From Streptomyces sp. CB01580 (GTDB lineage: Bacteria; Actinomycetota; Actinomycetes; Streptomycetales; Streptomycetaceae), in NCBI RefSeq assembly GCF_001905795.1, contig NZ_LIXJ01000047.1, positions 1 to 32,060 on the forward strand: DNA of 32,060 bases. The letters are read 5' to 3'. Both the position numbers and the translations under genes were made by a program. A model generated the notes under the pieces. It had not been told where the DNA came from and searched no databases. It was given only the letters and a program-made list of their open reading frames with translations. Every line of letters starts with the position of its first letter. The first letter of the stretch is position 1. Below are positions 14,414 to 22,152 of the stretch, piece after piece.

Positions 14414-15550
14414 ATGCGCACGAGTGACCTGACCCCGGCCGTGCTCAAGGACCTGCGTCGCCCGCGCCCCTTCCCGGCGATCTCGCTGCTCATGCCGACC
14501 CACCGGGCCAGGCCCGACAACGAACAGGACCGGATCCGCCTGCGCAATCTCCTCAGCGAGGCGGTGCGACGCCTCAAGGAGGACCCCGAGGTCGACCGCG
14601 AGAGCCGGATCCGGCTGGAGCGACAGCTCGGCGAGGACACCGTCCTGCGGCTGTTCGACGCCCAGCGCGCCGAGGACGGCCTGCTGGTGCTGCTCGCACC
14701 GGACGAGGACCCGCAGGCGTGGCAGTTCATCTCGCCGCACGACATCCCCGAACGCGTCGAGATCACGACCACGTACCTCACCCGCAACCTGGTGGCGGCC
14801 CATCTGTACGCCCGCCCGTACTGGGTGCTGGTCCTCGACCAGGAGGAGAGCAGGCTGTACCTGGCCCACGCCGGGAGCCTGACCGAGGTCACCGCCCACG
14901 GCTTCCCGGCGAAGCCGCAGGTTCCGGACCAGGCGGACGCGCTCCCCGGCCCGGCGTACGGCACGGACCGTACGGGCTACCGCGCGGCTCGTGTCGGTCA
15001 GTACGTCTCCGACGTCGAGGAGCGCCTCGCCCGGGCCATGACGGACCGGAACCTGCCCCTCGTCCTGGTCGGCAGCCCCGAGCTGACCACCGCCTTCGGA
15101 AAGATCTCGCGCCACGCCGGGGCGACGGTGGGCGGGCTGGAACTGACGGGCGCCGAGAAGCACGCCGTACCCCAGCTGGAGAAGCGTCTGGAATCCGTCT
15201 TCCGCAGGATCCGCGAGGACCGCGCTCAGCAGGCCCGCGCGGACCTGGACGCGGCGCGCGGCCGCAAGGCGTACGTCGCGGGCCTGGCGGAGGTGTGGAA
15301 CACGGTCATGGACCACAGGGCCGCTCTCGTCCTCGTGGAGGAGGGCCTGCGCGCCGCGGGGCGGGCCGACGAGAACCACCAGTTGCACGTCGTCGACGTA
15401 CCGGAGGGCGAACCGGCCCCCGAGGGCGTCGAGACGGACATCGTCGACAGCCTCGTCGAGGCGGCGCTGGATGCCGACACGGAAGTGCGTTTCGTCCCCG
15501 ACGGCACCCTCCCCGACAGCGTCGGCATCGCGGGCACGCTCCGCTACTGA
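14414..15550 (+). CDS. baeRF-family protein (archaeo-eukaryotic release factor 1 fold)
   Basis: Encodes 378 aa. The N-terminal SLLMPTHRARPDNEQDRIRLRNLLSEA, the middle domain with RPYWVLVLDQEESRLYLAHAGSLTEV and VGQYVSDVEERLARAM, and the C-terminal part with PLVLVGSPELTTAFGKIS and a VEEGLRAAGRADENHQLHVVD-type region match the bacterial eRF1-like (baeRF) families. These are predicted, largely without experiment, to act on ribosomes or tRNA under stress. The GGQ peptide-release motif is not evident. SD AGGGAGG at 14401-14407 supports ATG 14414 over the upstream in-frame ATG. The gene appears monocistronic and converges on the glycosyltransferase with only 11 bp between the stops. Confidence 0.85.
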   Translation: MRTSDLTPAVLKDLRRPRPFPAISLLMPTHRARPDNEQDRIRLRNLLSEAVRRLKEDPEVDRESRIRLERQLGEDTVLRLFDAQRAEDGLLVLLAPDEDPQAWQFISPHDIPERVEITTTYLTRNLVAAHLYARPYWVLVLDQEESRLYLAHAGSLTEVTAHGFPAKPQVPDQADALPGPAYGTDRTGYRAARVGQYVSDVEERLARAMTDRNLPLVLVGSPELTTAFGKISRHAGATVGGLELTGAEKHAVPQLEKRLESVFRRIREDRAQQARADLDAARGRKAYVAGLAEVWNTVMDHRAALVLVEEGLRAAGRADENHQLHVVDVPEGEPAPEGVETDIVDSLVEAALDADTEVRFVPDGTLPDSVGIAGTLRY

Positions 15551-15561
15551 AGGGCTACCTG

Positions 15562-16710
15562 TCAGATCCCCGGCGAACCGCCGGGCACCTCCGCCCCGCG
15601 GGCCCGCGCACGCCCGGCCCGGGCCAGGTCCTCCAGGGGGAGCACCCCCTCTCCCCGGAACAGGCCGCGGGCCGCGGACAGACGCCGCTCGCGTGCCGGG
15701 CCCGGGGCCGTCACCTCGTCCAGGGCCCTCAGCAGCGCCCACGGGTCCGGGGCGTGGTCGGCGAGGCCGTGCGCCGCCATGCTCCGCACGCCCTCCGCGC
15801 CGTGCCCGGGAATGGGCCGGTGGCCGACCACCGGCAGCCCGGCGGCCAGCGCCTCCAGCGCCGTCTGGCCCGCCGCGTTGTCGACCAGGGCCCGGGCGAC
15901 CGCCATCACGCCCCGCACGTCGTCCACCCAGCCCAGGGCGACCGCGTGCTCGACCCGGGCCACGCTGCGGCGCAGGCGCGTGTTGTTCCCGCACAACACG
16001 ACCGGTCGGTACCCCGCCGAGGCCAGCAGCCCGGCGGTGTCCACCACCCGCGCGCCCGCCCCCCACGCCCCCGTCGAGACCAGCACCGGCGGACGGTCCG
16101 GCGGGCCGAGCCGACGCCGCCATTCCTCGGCCGTCGGCGCCGGGGCGTGGAAGCGGGGCGCCACCAGCGGGCCGGAGACGACGGCCGGACGCCGCACCGC
16201 CCGCCGCACCCGGTGCGCGAGACCGGGCGTCAGACAGAGGTGGAGGTCGTTGCCCGGATGCAGCCACTGGCGGTGCACGGCGAAATCCGTGATGACCACG
16301 GCGCTCGGCACGCGCAGCGCGCCGCGGGCGCGCAGACCGCCGGTGAGCTGGGCGGCGAGATGGAAGACGGGGACCACCACGTCCGCTCGCCGCCGCGCGA
16401 CGAGCTCCAGCAGCCGTCGCTCCGCGAGCACTGCCAACGGGGCGCTGCCCGGGCGGGGGAGACCGTTCCTCGGGTGACGGAAGAACGTCGCGTACAGCCC
16501 CGCGTAGACGAACGGCGCGCGGCGGATGACCGTCCGGTAGAAGGCGCGCAGCCCGGCCCCGGCCCCCGGGGGCAGCAGATCGAGGACGTCGACCGTCGTC
16601 GTCCACCCTCCGCCGGCCTCCAGCCGGCGGGTCAGCTCGGCGGCCACGGTGTCGTGCCCGGAGCCCATGCCGGCGCTCAGGACGAGGAACCGCCCGGATG
16701 CCGCGCTCAT
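15562..16710 (-). CDS. GT28/MGDG-synthase-like glycosyltransferase
   Basis: Encodes 382 aa. The N-terminal half has LVLSAGMGSGHDTVAAEL (glycine-rich acceptor/nucleotide loop as in MGDG synthases and processive diacylglycerol glycosyltransferases), and AVVITDFAVHRQWLHPGNDLHLCLT. The C-terminal half has PPVLVSTGAWGAG, VALGWVDDVRGVMAVARALVDNAAGQTALEALAAGLPVV, the GT-B donor site pattern (GGxTxxEALxxGxPVV), although here the usual Gly-Gly is replaced by Ala-Ala-Gly-Gln. The family transfers a sugar from a nucleotide donor to a lipid at the membrane face. ATG 16710 is preferred over 16731. It is divergent from the SDR-DMT-NodB operon, with which it may work on a cell-envelope glycolipid. Confidence 0.85.
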   Translation of the reverse strand: MSAASGRFLVLSAGMGSGHDTVAAELTRRLEAGGGWTTTVDVLDLLPPGAGAGLRAFYRTVIRRAPFVYAGLYATFFRHPRNGLPRPGSAPLAVLAERRLLELVARRRADVVVPVFHLAAQLTGGLRARGALRVPSAVVITDFAVHRQWLHPGNDLHLCLTPGLAHRVRRAVRRPAVVSGPLVAPRFHAPAPTAEEWRRRLGPPDRPPVLVSTGAWGAGARVVDTAGLLASAGYRPVVLCGNNTRLRRSVARVEHAVALGWVDDVRGVMAVARALVDNAAGQTALEALAAGLPVVGHRPIPGHGAEGVRSMAAHGLADHAPDPWALLRALDEVTAPGPARERRLSAARGLFRGEGVLPLEDLARAGRARARGAEVPGGSPGI

Positions 16711-17151
16711 CGGCCGACGGCCCGCGACCACCGGCCGGGGCGGGGCGCCACGGGGATCCGCGGCACGGGCGACCGCCCGAGGCGGGCCGCCGCCGGGGAG
16801 CGTCGCACGCGCCGCGGTGCGGGCGCACCCGGTTCACCCGGTCGGCGGGTGTCCCGGCGCGGCTCCGAACGGCCGTCCGTGTGGGCAACGGGCACCTGAT
16901 CACCCCTGACGTCGGCGGCGCGCGGCTGATCCGGCGCCATGGGCACTGGGCGTGGTGGTCCCATTCTGCGGGTGCGGGCGGTGCCGTGCGGTTCAGTGAG
17001 GTGTGGGTCGCGACGGTTTTGTCCGAGCACACCCGGGCTACTCCTAACCAGACCCGGTGGCGCGAGGTCCCCGACCCGAGATCTCCGAGCGATCCCGATC
17101 CCCGGGCGGCGGCGACGACGCGCCGCACCGTGCCGACCCAGGGGAGAGACC
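16711..17151. other. Long divergent promoter region, no gene seen
   Basis: 441 bp between the glycosyltransferase and SDR starts. Frames crossing it are shadows. The right half holds a sigma-B-like promoter candidate (17016-17041). SD AGGGGAGAG precedes the SDR ATG. Confidence 0.5.
17016..17041 (+). promoter_or_regulatory. Sigma-B-like promoter candidate for the SDR operon
   Basis: GTTT (17016-17019) and GGCTAC (17036-17041) are separated by 16 bp. The pattern is one base off the S. coelicolor sigma-B type GNNT-N14-16-GGGTAY. It would give a leader of about 100 nt. No other evidence supports it. Confidence 0.35.
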
Positions 17152-17967
17152 ATGCCATCTGGTCCGGGCACCGCCCACCGCGGCGTGCCGGGCGTCGACG
17201 CGTCGGACGGCCGCGCCGTCCGCGACGGCGTGGCCCTGGTGACGGGTGCCTCCTCGGGCATCGGGGCCGCGGTCTCGTACCGGATCGCGGCCGAAGGGGG
17301 CTGGCGGCTGCTGCTGGCCGGCCGCGACCGCGAGCGTCTGGAGCACGTCGCGGCGCGGACGTGCTCGACGGCGCTGTGCGCGGACCTGATGGCACCCGGC
17401 GGCACGGAGCGGCTCGCCCGCCAGGCCCTCGATCTCGCGGGCCGGGTGGACCTGCTCGTCGCCGCCGCGGGGGTCGGCTGGGCCGGCCCCTTCGACTCCA
17501 TGCCGGAGGCCGCCGCCGACCGGGTCCTCACCGTCGACCTGGTGTCCGTCGTCCGGCTGGTGCGACTCCTGCTGCCGCACATGCTCGCGGCGGGGCGCGG
17601 GCACATCATGCTGATCGGATCGGTGGCCGGATCCACCGGCGTCCGCGGCGAGGTCGTCTACTCGGCGGCGAAGGCGGCGATCGGCACCTTCGCCGACGCC
17701 CTGGGCCACGAACTCAGGGGAACCGGCGTACGAATCACCCATCTGGTCCCCGGCGTCGTGGACACCCCGTTCTTCGAACGCCGAGGCATGCCGTACGCCC
17801 GTTCGTGGCCCCGTCCCATGTCACCGGAGAGGGTCGCCGACGCCGTCTGGGACGCCTACGTCTCGGGCCGTGCCGAGGTGTACGTCCCCGGCTGGCTGCG
17901 TCTGCCCGGATGCGTACGTGCCGTGGCCCCCGGGCTCTACCACCGGCTCGCCGCCCGCTTCGGGTGA
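17152..17967 (+). CDS. SDR-family oxidoreductase
   Basis: Encodes 271 aa. The classical short-chain dehydrogenase motifs are present: TGASSGIG (cofactor loop, about 31-38), a conserved NAG position replaced in VAAAGVG, catalytic Ser in IMLIGSVAGSTG, and YSAAK (Tyr-x3-Lys). The C-terminal tail YVPGWLRLPGCVRAVAPGLYHRL is amphipathic to hydrophobic and resembles membrane-associated SDRs that act on lipid-linked substrates. The dinucleotide is probably NADP(H), but the specificity residues are not clear. Its stop overlaps the GTG of the DMT gene (GTGA), making the genes translationally coupled. Confidence 0.92.
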   Translation: MPSGPGTAHRGVPGVDASDGRAVRDGVALVTGASSGIGAAVSYRIAAEGGWRLLLAGRDRERLEHVAARTCSTALCADLMAPGGTERLARQALDLAGRVDLLVAAAGVGWAGPFDSMPEAAADRVLTVDLVSVVRLVRLLLPHMLAAGRGHIMLIGSVAGSTGVRGEVVYSAAKAAIGTFADALGHELRGTGVRITHLVPGVVDTPFFERRGMPYARSWPRPMSPERVADAVWDAYVSGRAEVYVPGWLRLPGCVRAVAPGLYHRLAARFG

Positions 17968-18917
17968 ATCCGCCGGTACGCGTGGACGTCCTCGCCGTGA
18001 CACTGGCGCTGCTGGCGGCTCTCGCCAACGGCGCCGCCTCCGTGCTGCAGCGACGGGCCGCCGTGGACCAGGCGGCGTGCGCACTGGCGGACGACGCGCC
18101 GGACGCGCACCGGACGGTGCGTCACGCGGTGCGCCGGGCGGTCCGGCTGGTGCGGCGGCCGTTCTGGCTGGCGGGCGCGTCGGCGCTCGGACTGTCCGCC
18201 CTGCTCCAGGCGGCGGCGCTGGCGGTCGGCAGCATGGTGGTGGTGCAGCCGCTGATGGCGAGCGAGCTCCTCTTCACGCTCCTGATCGGAACCGTCGTGT
18301 TCCGCCAGCGCCCGGGCGGCAGGACCTGGCTGTCCTTCCTGATGCTCGGCGCTGGTCTGACGCTCTTCCTGACCGCCGCCGGGCCGTCGCCGGGCGAGTC
18401 GACCGGAGAGGCCGGCACCTGGCTGTTCGTCGGAGCCTGTGCCGCGACGGCGGTGGCCGCGCTGCTCATGGTCGCCCGAGGCGCCCGCGGCACCGCCCGC
18501 GTCGCCTCGCTCGGCTGCGCCACGGCCGTCTGCTTCGCCTGCACCGCCGGGCTGGTCAAGGAGACCGCCGGCCGGATCCAGGACGGGACGGCGGCGGTCC
18601 TCACGACCGGCTATCCGTACGCGCTGTGCGTCGTCGGCCTGCTGAGCCTGGCGCTGCTGCAGAGCACCCTGCACGCCGGGACGCTGGCCGTCTCGCAGCC
18701 GGCGCTCACGCTGGGGGACGCGCTGGTGAGCGTGGTCCTGGGCGCGGTGCTGTTCGGCGAGCGGATCGCACTGGAGGCCCACGTGCTGCAGGCCGTCACC
18801 GGCGCGTGTCTGGTGGCCGCCGGGACCGTGGGCCTGTCGCGGTCCCCGGCGGTGGCGGAGCACTGGGACACGACGGCGACGCCACCGTGCGAACACCCCA
18901 CCGACCGCGACCGATAG
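17964..18917 (+). CDS. DMT-superfamily (EamA-like) membrane transporter
   Basis: Encodes 317 aa from GTG 17964. About nine to ten hydrophobic helices are visible, with the duplicated DMT layout: ALLAALANGAASVLQRRA in helix 1, VVVQPLMASELLFTLLIGTVVF closing the first half, and LAVSQPALTLGDALVSVVLGAVLFGE in the second half. DMT proteins move small metabolites or, in some relatives, lipid-linked sugars. Being coupled to an SDR and followed by a polysaccharide deacetylase, it may handle a glycolipid or sugar precursor (inference). The His/Pro/Asp-rich tail after 300 is cytoplasmic. Confidence 0.87.
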   Translation: MNPPVRVDVLAVTLALLAALANGAASVLQRRAAVDQAACALADDAPDAHRTVRHAVRRAVRLVRRPFWLAGASALGLSALLQAAALAVGSMVVVQPLMASELLFTLLIGTVVFRQRPGGRTWLSFLMLGAGLTLFLTAAGPSPGESTGEAGTWLFVGACAATAVAALLMVARGARGTARVASLGCATAVCFACTAGLVKETAGRIQDGTAAVLTTGYPYALCVVGLLSLALLQSTLHAGTLAVSQPALTLGDALVSVVLGAVLFGERIALEAHVLQAVTGACLVAAGTVGLSRSPAVAEHWDTTATPPCEHPTDRDR

Positions 18918-18945
18918 CCCGCATCGACGGAGGGACGAGTACCCC

Positions 18946-19707
18946 ATGAACCACCGGCACCTGCGCGTCCCCGCCGCGGCGCGCGCCCCCCTTGCGGTAT
19001 CGGCACTGGTGCTGACCGCACACCTCGCCCCCGCCGGCACCTGGCTCGCGGGCCCGCGTCGGACCTGCTTCCCCGCCCTGGCCGGTCTCGGCCGCCCCCA
19101 CCACATCGCCCTGACCTTCGACGACGGACCGGACCCCGGCTCCACTCCGTTCTTCCTCGACGCACTGGAACGGCTCTCCGCGCGTGCCACGTTCTTCGTG
19201 CTGGGGGAGAGGCTGTTGCGCCACCCGGGGCTCGGCCGCGACATCGTCCGCCGCGGACACGAACTGGCCGTCCACGGCTGGACGCACAGCCGGCCCTGGC
19301 TCCCCGCCGCGGGCCGGGACGCGCGCGAGATCTCCCGCGCCGCGGCGGCGGTGCACCGGGTCTCGGGCGTGCGGCCGCTGTGGTACCGGCCGCCGTACGG
19401 CATCCTGACCGGTGGGCGCTGGGCGGCGGCCGCGCGCTGCGGACTGCGCCCGGTGCTGTGGTCCGCCTGGGGCCGGGACTGGGCCGAGGACGCGACGGCC
19501 GAGGGAGTCCTGACCACCGTGCGCCGCGATCTGCGGGGCGGCGGCACGGTGCTCCTGCACGACGCCGACCTGTCGGCGTCCGGCCGCTGGCGGCCCGCGC
19601 TCGCGGTGCTGCCCGGCCTGATCGGCCAGATCCGTGCCGCGGGCCTGACAGTCGGCCCGCTCGCCGAGCACGGCCTCGCGCCTGCCCGTCCCCGCGACGG
19701 CGCCTGA
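18946..19707 (+). CDS. Secreted/membrane-anchored NodB-type polysaccharide deacetylase
   Basis: Encodes 253 aa. An N-terminal hydrophobic segment (about 10-33) serves as signal or anchor. The NodB homology domain (about 52-235) has all five motifs: TFDDGPDPG (catalytic base Asp59, metal Asp60), HGWTH (metal His110 and His114), RPPYG (148-152), a Trp-containing WSAWGRDW, and LLHD (catalytic His near 207). It likely removes N-acetyl groups from a cell-wall or exported glycan such as peptidoglycan or chitooligosaccharide. SD GGAGGG sits 11 bp before the ATG, and the gene begins 28 bp after the DMT gene, so it is probably in the same operon. Confidence 0.92.
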   Translation: MNHRHLRVPAAARAPLAVSALVLTAHLAPAGTWLAGPRRTCFPALAGLGRPHHIALTFDDGPDPGSTPFFLDALERLSARATFFVLGERLLRHPGLGRDIVRRGHELAVHGWTHSRPWLPAAGRDAREISRAAAAVHRVSGVRPLWYRPPYGILTGGRWAAAARCGLRPVLWSAWGRDWAEDATAEGVLTTVRRDLRGGGTVLLHDADLSASGRWRPALAVLPGLIGQIRAAGLTVGPLAEHGLAPARPRDGA

Positions 19708-19859
19708 CGGGCCGTACGGTCCCCGCCACCGGACCGGGCGGGTCGCGGGGGCTGTCGGAGCCGGGGTGTTCGTACCGGACGTCCACCCGGGTGGGCGGGA
19801 CGGGGGCGGCACCAGGCACACTGCAGGGGTAGCAGTCTGACCACCAAGAGGGATCACGC

Positions 19860-20444
19860 ATGATCACGCTGAAGAAGGAAGACGGCCCGGCCGACCTGGA
19901 CGGGGTGACCCATCTGTCCATCGGGGTGTCCTGGGACCCGACCGTCGGGAGCAGTGGCGGGCTGTTGGGCAAGCTCCGGCAGAAGGTGGGCACCGACCTC
20001 GACCTGATCGCCGTCGCCATGCAGGGGGCGGAACCGGTGCGGCTGGCCGGGCTGGACTCCCTGGACCCCATGGGCAACGGCTCGTTGCTCCACAGCGGGG
20101 ACAACCAGACCGGGCGCGGGGACGGCGACGACGAGACCGTGACCGTCGAATTCGCCCGGATCCCGTCCAACATCACGTCCATCGTGTTCATCGCCGCGGC
20201 GTACAAGAAGCGCAGCGCCTTCCAGAACGCGCGCAACATCAGCTTCAAGGTGTACGACGCGACGGGCGGCAGCAGCCAGCAGGTCGCCGACATCTGGCCG
20301 AGCCTGCTCACCAACGACAACGGCTGCGCCGTGGCCAAGGCGATCCGTGTCGGCACGAGCTGGAAGCTCGAAGTGATCAACGAGACCGGGAAGATCAAGC
20401 AGGGGGACGAGCGGGACCTGATGCGTTTCGCCGTCAGCAAGTAG
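19860..20444 (+). CDS. TerD-family calcium-binding stress protein
   Basis: Encodes 194 aa, the usual length. TerD signatures visible are LTHLSIGVSWDP-like VTHLSIGVSWDPT, DLDLIAVAM, LLHSGDNQTGRGDGDDETVTVEF (acidic metal-binding loop) and IVFIAAAYKK. TerD proteins bind Ca2+ and belong to tellurite/stress resistance systems; many streptomycetes hold several paralogues tied to development. No other ter gene lies nearby, so this is an isolated copy. The ATG is preceded by AGAGGGAT. The gene has its own strong hairpin downstream. Confidence 0.95.
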   Translation: MITLKKEDGPADLDGVTHLSIGVSWDPTVGSSGGLLGKLRQKVGTDLDLIAVAMQGAEPVRLAGLDSLDPMGNGSLLHSGDNQTGRGDGDDETVTVEFARIPSNITSIVFIAAAYKKRSAFQNARNISFKVYDATGGSSQQVADIWPSLLTNDNGCAVAKAIRVGTSWKLEVINETGKIKQGDERDLMRFAVSK

Positions 20445-20457
20445 CCCGAGTGCCCCG

Positions 20458-20488
20458 CCCCGGCCGGGACGTCCCGTTCCGGCCGGGG
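20458..20488 (+). terminator. terD terminator
   Basis: A 10-bp stem CCCCGGCCGG / CCGGCCGGGG with an 11-nt loop begins 13 bp after the terD stop. The stem sequence is identical to that of the hairpin at 2194-2224. Confidence 0.75.
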
Positions 20489-20550
20489 GCGGGCCGGGGC
20501 GTCGGTCGCCCCCGGCACGGCGCCGTCCCGGGGGCTGCCATGAGGAACCC

Positions 20551-20829
20551 GTGCGGTTCGAACTCCGGCGGGCGGGCGAGGCCGACATCACCCTGTGCGC
20601 CGAGGGCGCCCCGGGGCGTTCGGTCCGGGACCTGCTCGATGACGACGCCTCACTGATCCACGTCTTCGACGCCGACGGCTGGGAACTCGCGATGGCCCGG
20701 CACCATGCGTACATGGGGGTGGGGACCCTGCCGCCGCGCGTGAGCGGGACGGGGCAGGCCGTGGAGGGCGGCGGTCGGGGGTTCAGGAACAGTGTCCACC
20801 CCGTCGCATATCGCCGCACACCGCCGTGA
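20551..20829 (+). CDS. Small hypothetical protein
   Basis: Encodes 92 aa from GTG 20551 with AGGA five bases upstream. The first 55 residues look like a genuine small folded protein (MRFELRRAGEADITLC, RSVRDLLDDDASLIHVFDADGWELAMARHH). The tail after residue 60 is Gly/Arg-rich and may be disordered. I do not recognise a family. It converges on the PPOX gene, 41 bp between the stops. Confidence 0.5.
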   Translation: MRFELRRAGEADITLCAEGAPGRSVRDLLDDDASLIHVFDADGWELAMARHHAYMGVGTLPPRVSGTGQAVEGGGRGFRNSVHPVAYRRTPP

Positions 20830-20870
20830 CCGTCACCGGCGTCCGCCGCCCGTGCCGCGCCGCGGTCGCC

Positions 20871-21407
20871 TCACCCGTGCCCGCCGCCCTCGGCCAGCCG
20901 GATCCCGGTGACCAGATGGGGCCGGATGTGGACCGCGCACTCCATCATCCGGTCCGACCAGGGCCGGATCAGCCGCTGATAGCGGATCAGGGCGTCGGGA
21001 TCGGTCACCGGCCGGCAGTAGCCCGTCGCGACGACGCTCCACCCCAGATGGGTCAGCGGATCGATGGCATCGGCCTGATAGGCGACCACGACCCCGCGGT
21101 CGCCGTGGTCCCGGGTCTGGGCGAACAGATCCGAGTCCTGATGGGTCCGGATGACGATCCGGCCGCGGTCCAGCACATGGTTCACCGGCCGGATCGCGGG
21201 CAGCGCCTGCTGGGTGAAGACGATCCGTCCGAAGGACACCTCGCCGAGCAGCCGGAGGGCCTGAGCGCTCGTCAGCTCGACGGTCCGGCGCGGCCAGGTG
21301 GCCTCGGGGCCGTGGGACACGGTTCCCTCCGGTCGGCCGTGCGCGGCCGGGCCCGTGATCACGGGCAGGGGTGACCGGGGCGGCGGCCGGTGACCTGTAT
21401 GGCTCAT
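20871..21407 (-). CDS. Pyridoxamine 5'-phosphate oxidase-like FMN-binding protein
   Basis: Encodes 178 aa. The split-barrel flavin fold is recognisable from the start of strand 1 onward: LLGEVSFGRIVFTQQALPAIRPVNHVLDRGRIVIRTHQDSDLF, VVVAYQADAIDPLTHLGWSVVATGYCRPV. These small proteins bind FMN or F420 and reduce diverse substrates; homologues are prominent members of the DosR dormancy regulon in mycobacteria. The first 35 residues are unconserved-looking. The paired DevR-like sites at 21499-21527 lie 92 bp upstream of its ATG and are shared with the divergent SLOG-VKOR pair. Confidence 0.87.
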   Translation of the reverse strand: MSHTGHRPPPRSPLPVITGPAAHGRPEGTVSHGPEATWPRRTVELTSAQALRLLGEVSFGRIVFTQQALPAIRPVNHVLDRGRIVIRTHQDSDLFAQTRDHGDRGVVVAYQADAIDPLTHLGWSVVATGYCRPVTDPDALIRYQRLIRPWSDRMMECAVHIRPHLVTGIRLAEGGGHG

Positions 21408-21498
21408 GACTGACGACCTGCGTGGCTCATGGGGCGGCCTCGTCTCCTGATGTGCTCGTCTGCCGTACGAGTACATCGTGTGGCGCTCCGCCCCGCCA

Positions 21499-21527
21499 GG
21501 GCCGAACGGCCCAGGGCCGAACGGCCC
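21499..21527. promoter_or_regulatory. Tandem pair of DevR/DosR-type operators
   Basis: Two identical 14-bp palindromes of form GGGCC-GAAC-GGCCC lie at 21499-21512 and 21514-21527, centres 15 bp apart. The DosR consensus core is GGGAC-N4-GTCCC, so each half-site differs by one symmetric base. They lie in the 262-bp divergent promoter of the PPOX gene and the SLOG-VKOR pair. Confidence 0.7.
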
Positions 21528-21669
21528 TAGCGGGGTCGATCCTCCGCTGGGTTCACTTCGGTGGTTCGCATGCCCGGCCCGGTCCGACGGCGGCAACCGG
21601 GGGCCGGGCCGCGGTATGCGGAGTGTTCGGTCGGGTCGGTGGTGCACAGGTGCACAGAAGGGGTACGCG

Positions 21670-22152
21670 GTGATCGCGGTCGTCGGACACAGGGATCTCG
21701 ACAGCGGAACGCTGGAACTGGTGGAGGCGGAACTGAGAGCACGGCTGGACTGCCTGGCGGAGGGCGCGGCCGCGCTCGTCCGCGCGGGGGCGGGCCTGCC
21801 CCTGGTGTTCGGGCGCGCGGTCCGGGCGGCCGGGCGGAGACTGACGGTGCTGTTGCCGGCCCAGGGGGCGGTACCCGCCGTGCTGCCGGAGCGGGACCGG
21901 CGGGCCGCCGGTGAACTGCTGGTCCTGGCCGAGCACGTGCGCCTGCTGGCCTTCGACCCGGCCGACCGCGACGCGTGCGTCGGCGCGGACGAGCGGCTGG
22001 TGGCGACCTGCCGCTCCGTGCTCGCCGTGTGGGACGGCTCGCCCTCCGACGGCCGGGACGCCACCGCCCATCTGGTCGCGTTCGCCCGGGCGCGGGGCAT
22101 CCCCGTGGACATCGTGTGGCCTGACGGCTGCGTACGACGGAGGCCGGCGTGA
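21670..22152 (+). CDS. SLOG-like Rossmann-fold protein
   Basis: Encodes 160 aa from GTG 21670, preceded by AGAAGGGG. The start VIAVVGHRDLDSGTLELVEAEL, the central GRAVRAAGRRLTVLLPAQGAV, the SVLAVWDGSPSDGRDATAHLVAFARARGIPVDIVWPDG segment and the overall length match an actinobacterial SLOG/LOG-like family thought to bind nucleotides or nucleotide-derived signals. The LAEGADQ-type motif usual in relatives is altered here to LAEGAAAL plus a Gly/Leu insert, which may change ligand binding. The stop overlaps the GTG of the VKOR gene (GTGA), so the two are cotranslated. It is probably controlled by the tandem DevR-like sites. Confidence 0.72.
   Translation: MIAVVGHRDLDSGTLELVEAELRARLDCLAEGAAALVRAGAGLPLVFGRAVRAAGRRLTVLLPAQGAVPAVLPERDRRAAGELLVLAEHVRLLAFDPADRDACVGADERLVATCRSVLAVWDGSPSDGRDATAHLVAFARARGIPVDIVWPDGCVRRRPA

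Noticed and set aside
14381..17395. Minus-strand frame of about 1,000 codons and plus-strand frame 14719-16899
   Set aside because: They run antisense or out of frame across the baeRF, glycosyltransferase and SDR genes with low-complexity composition.
19860..20444. A tellurite-resistance operon
   Set aside because: Only one terD-family gene is present, with its own terminator and no terZ/A/B/C/E neighbour in the window.
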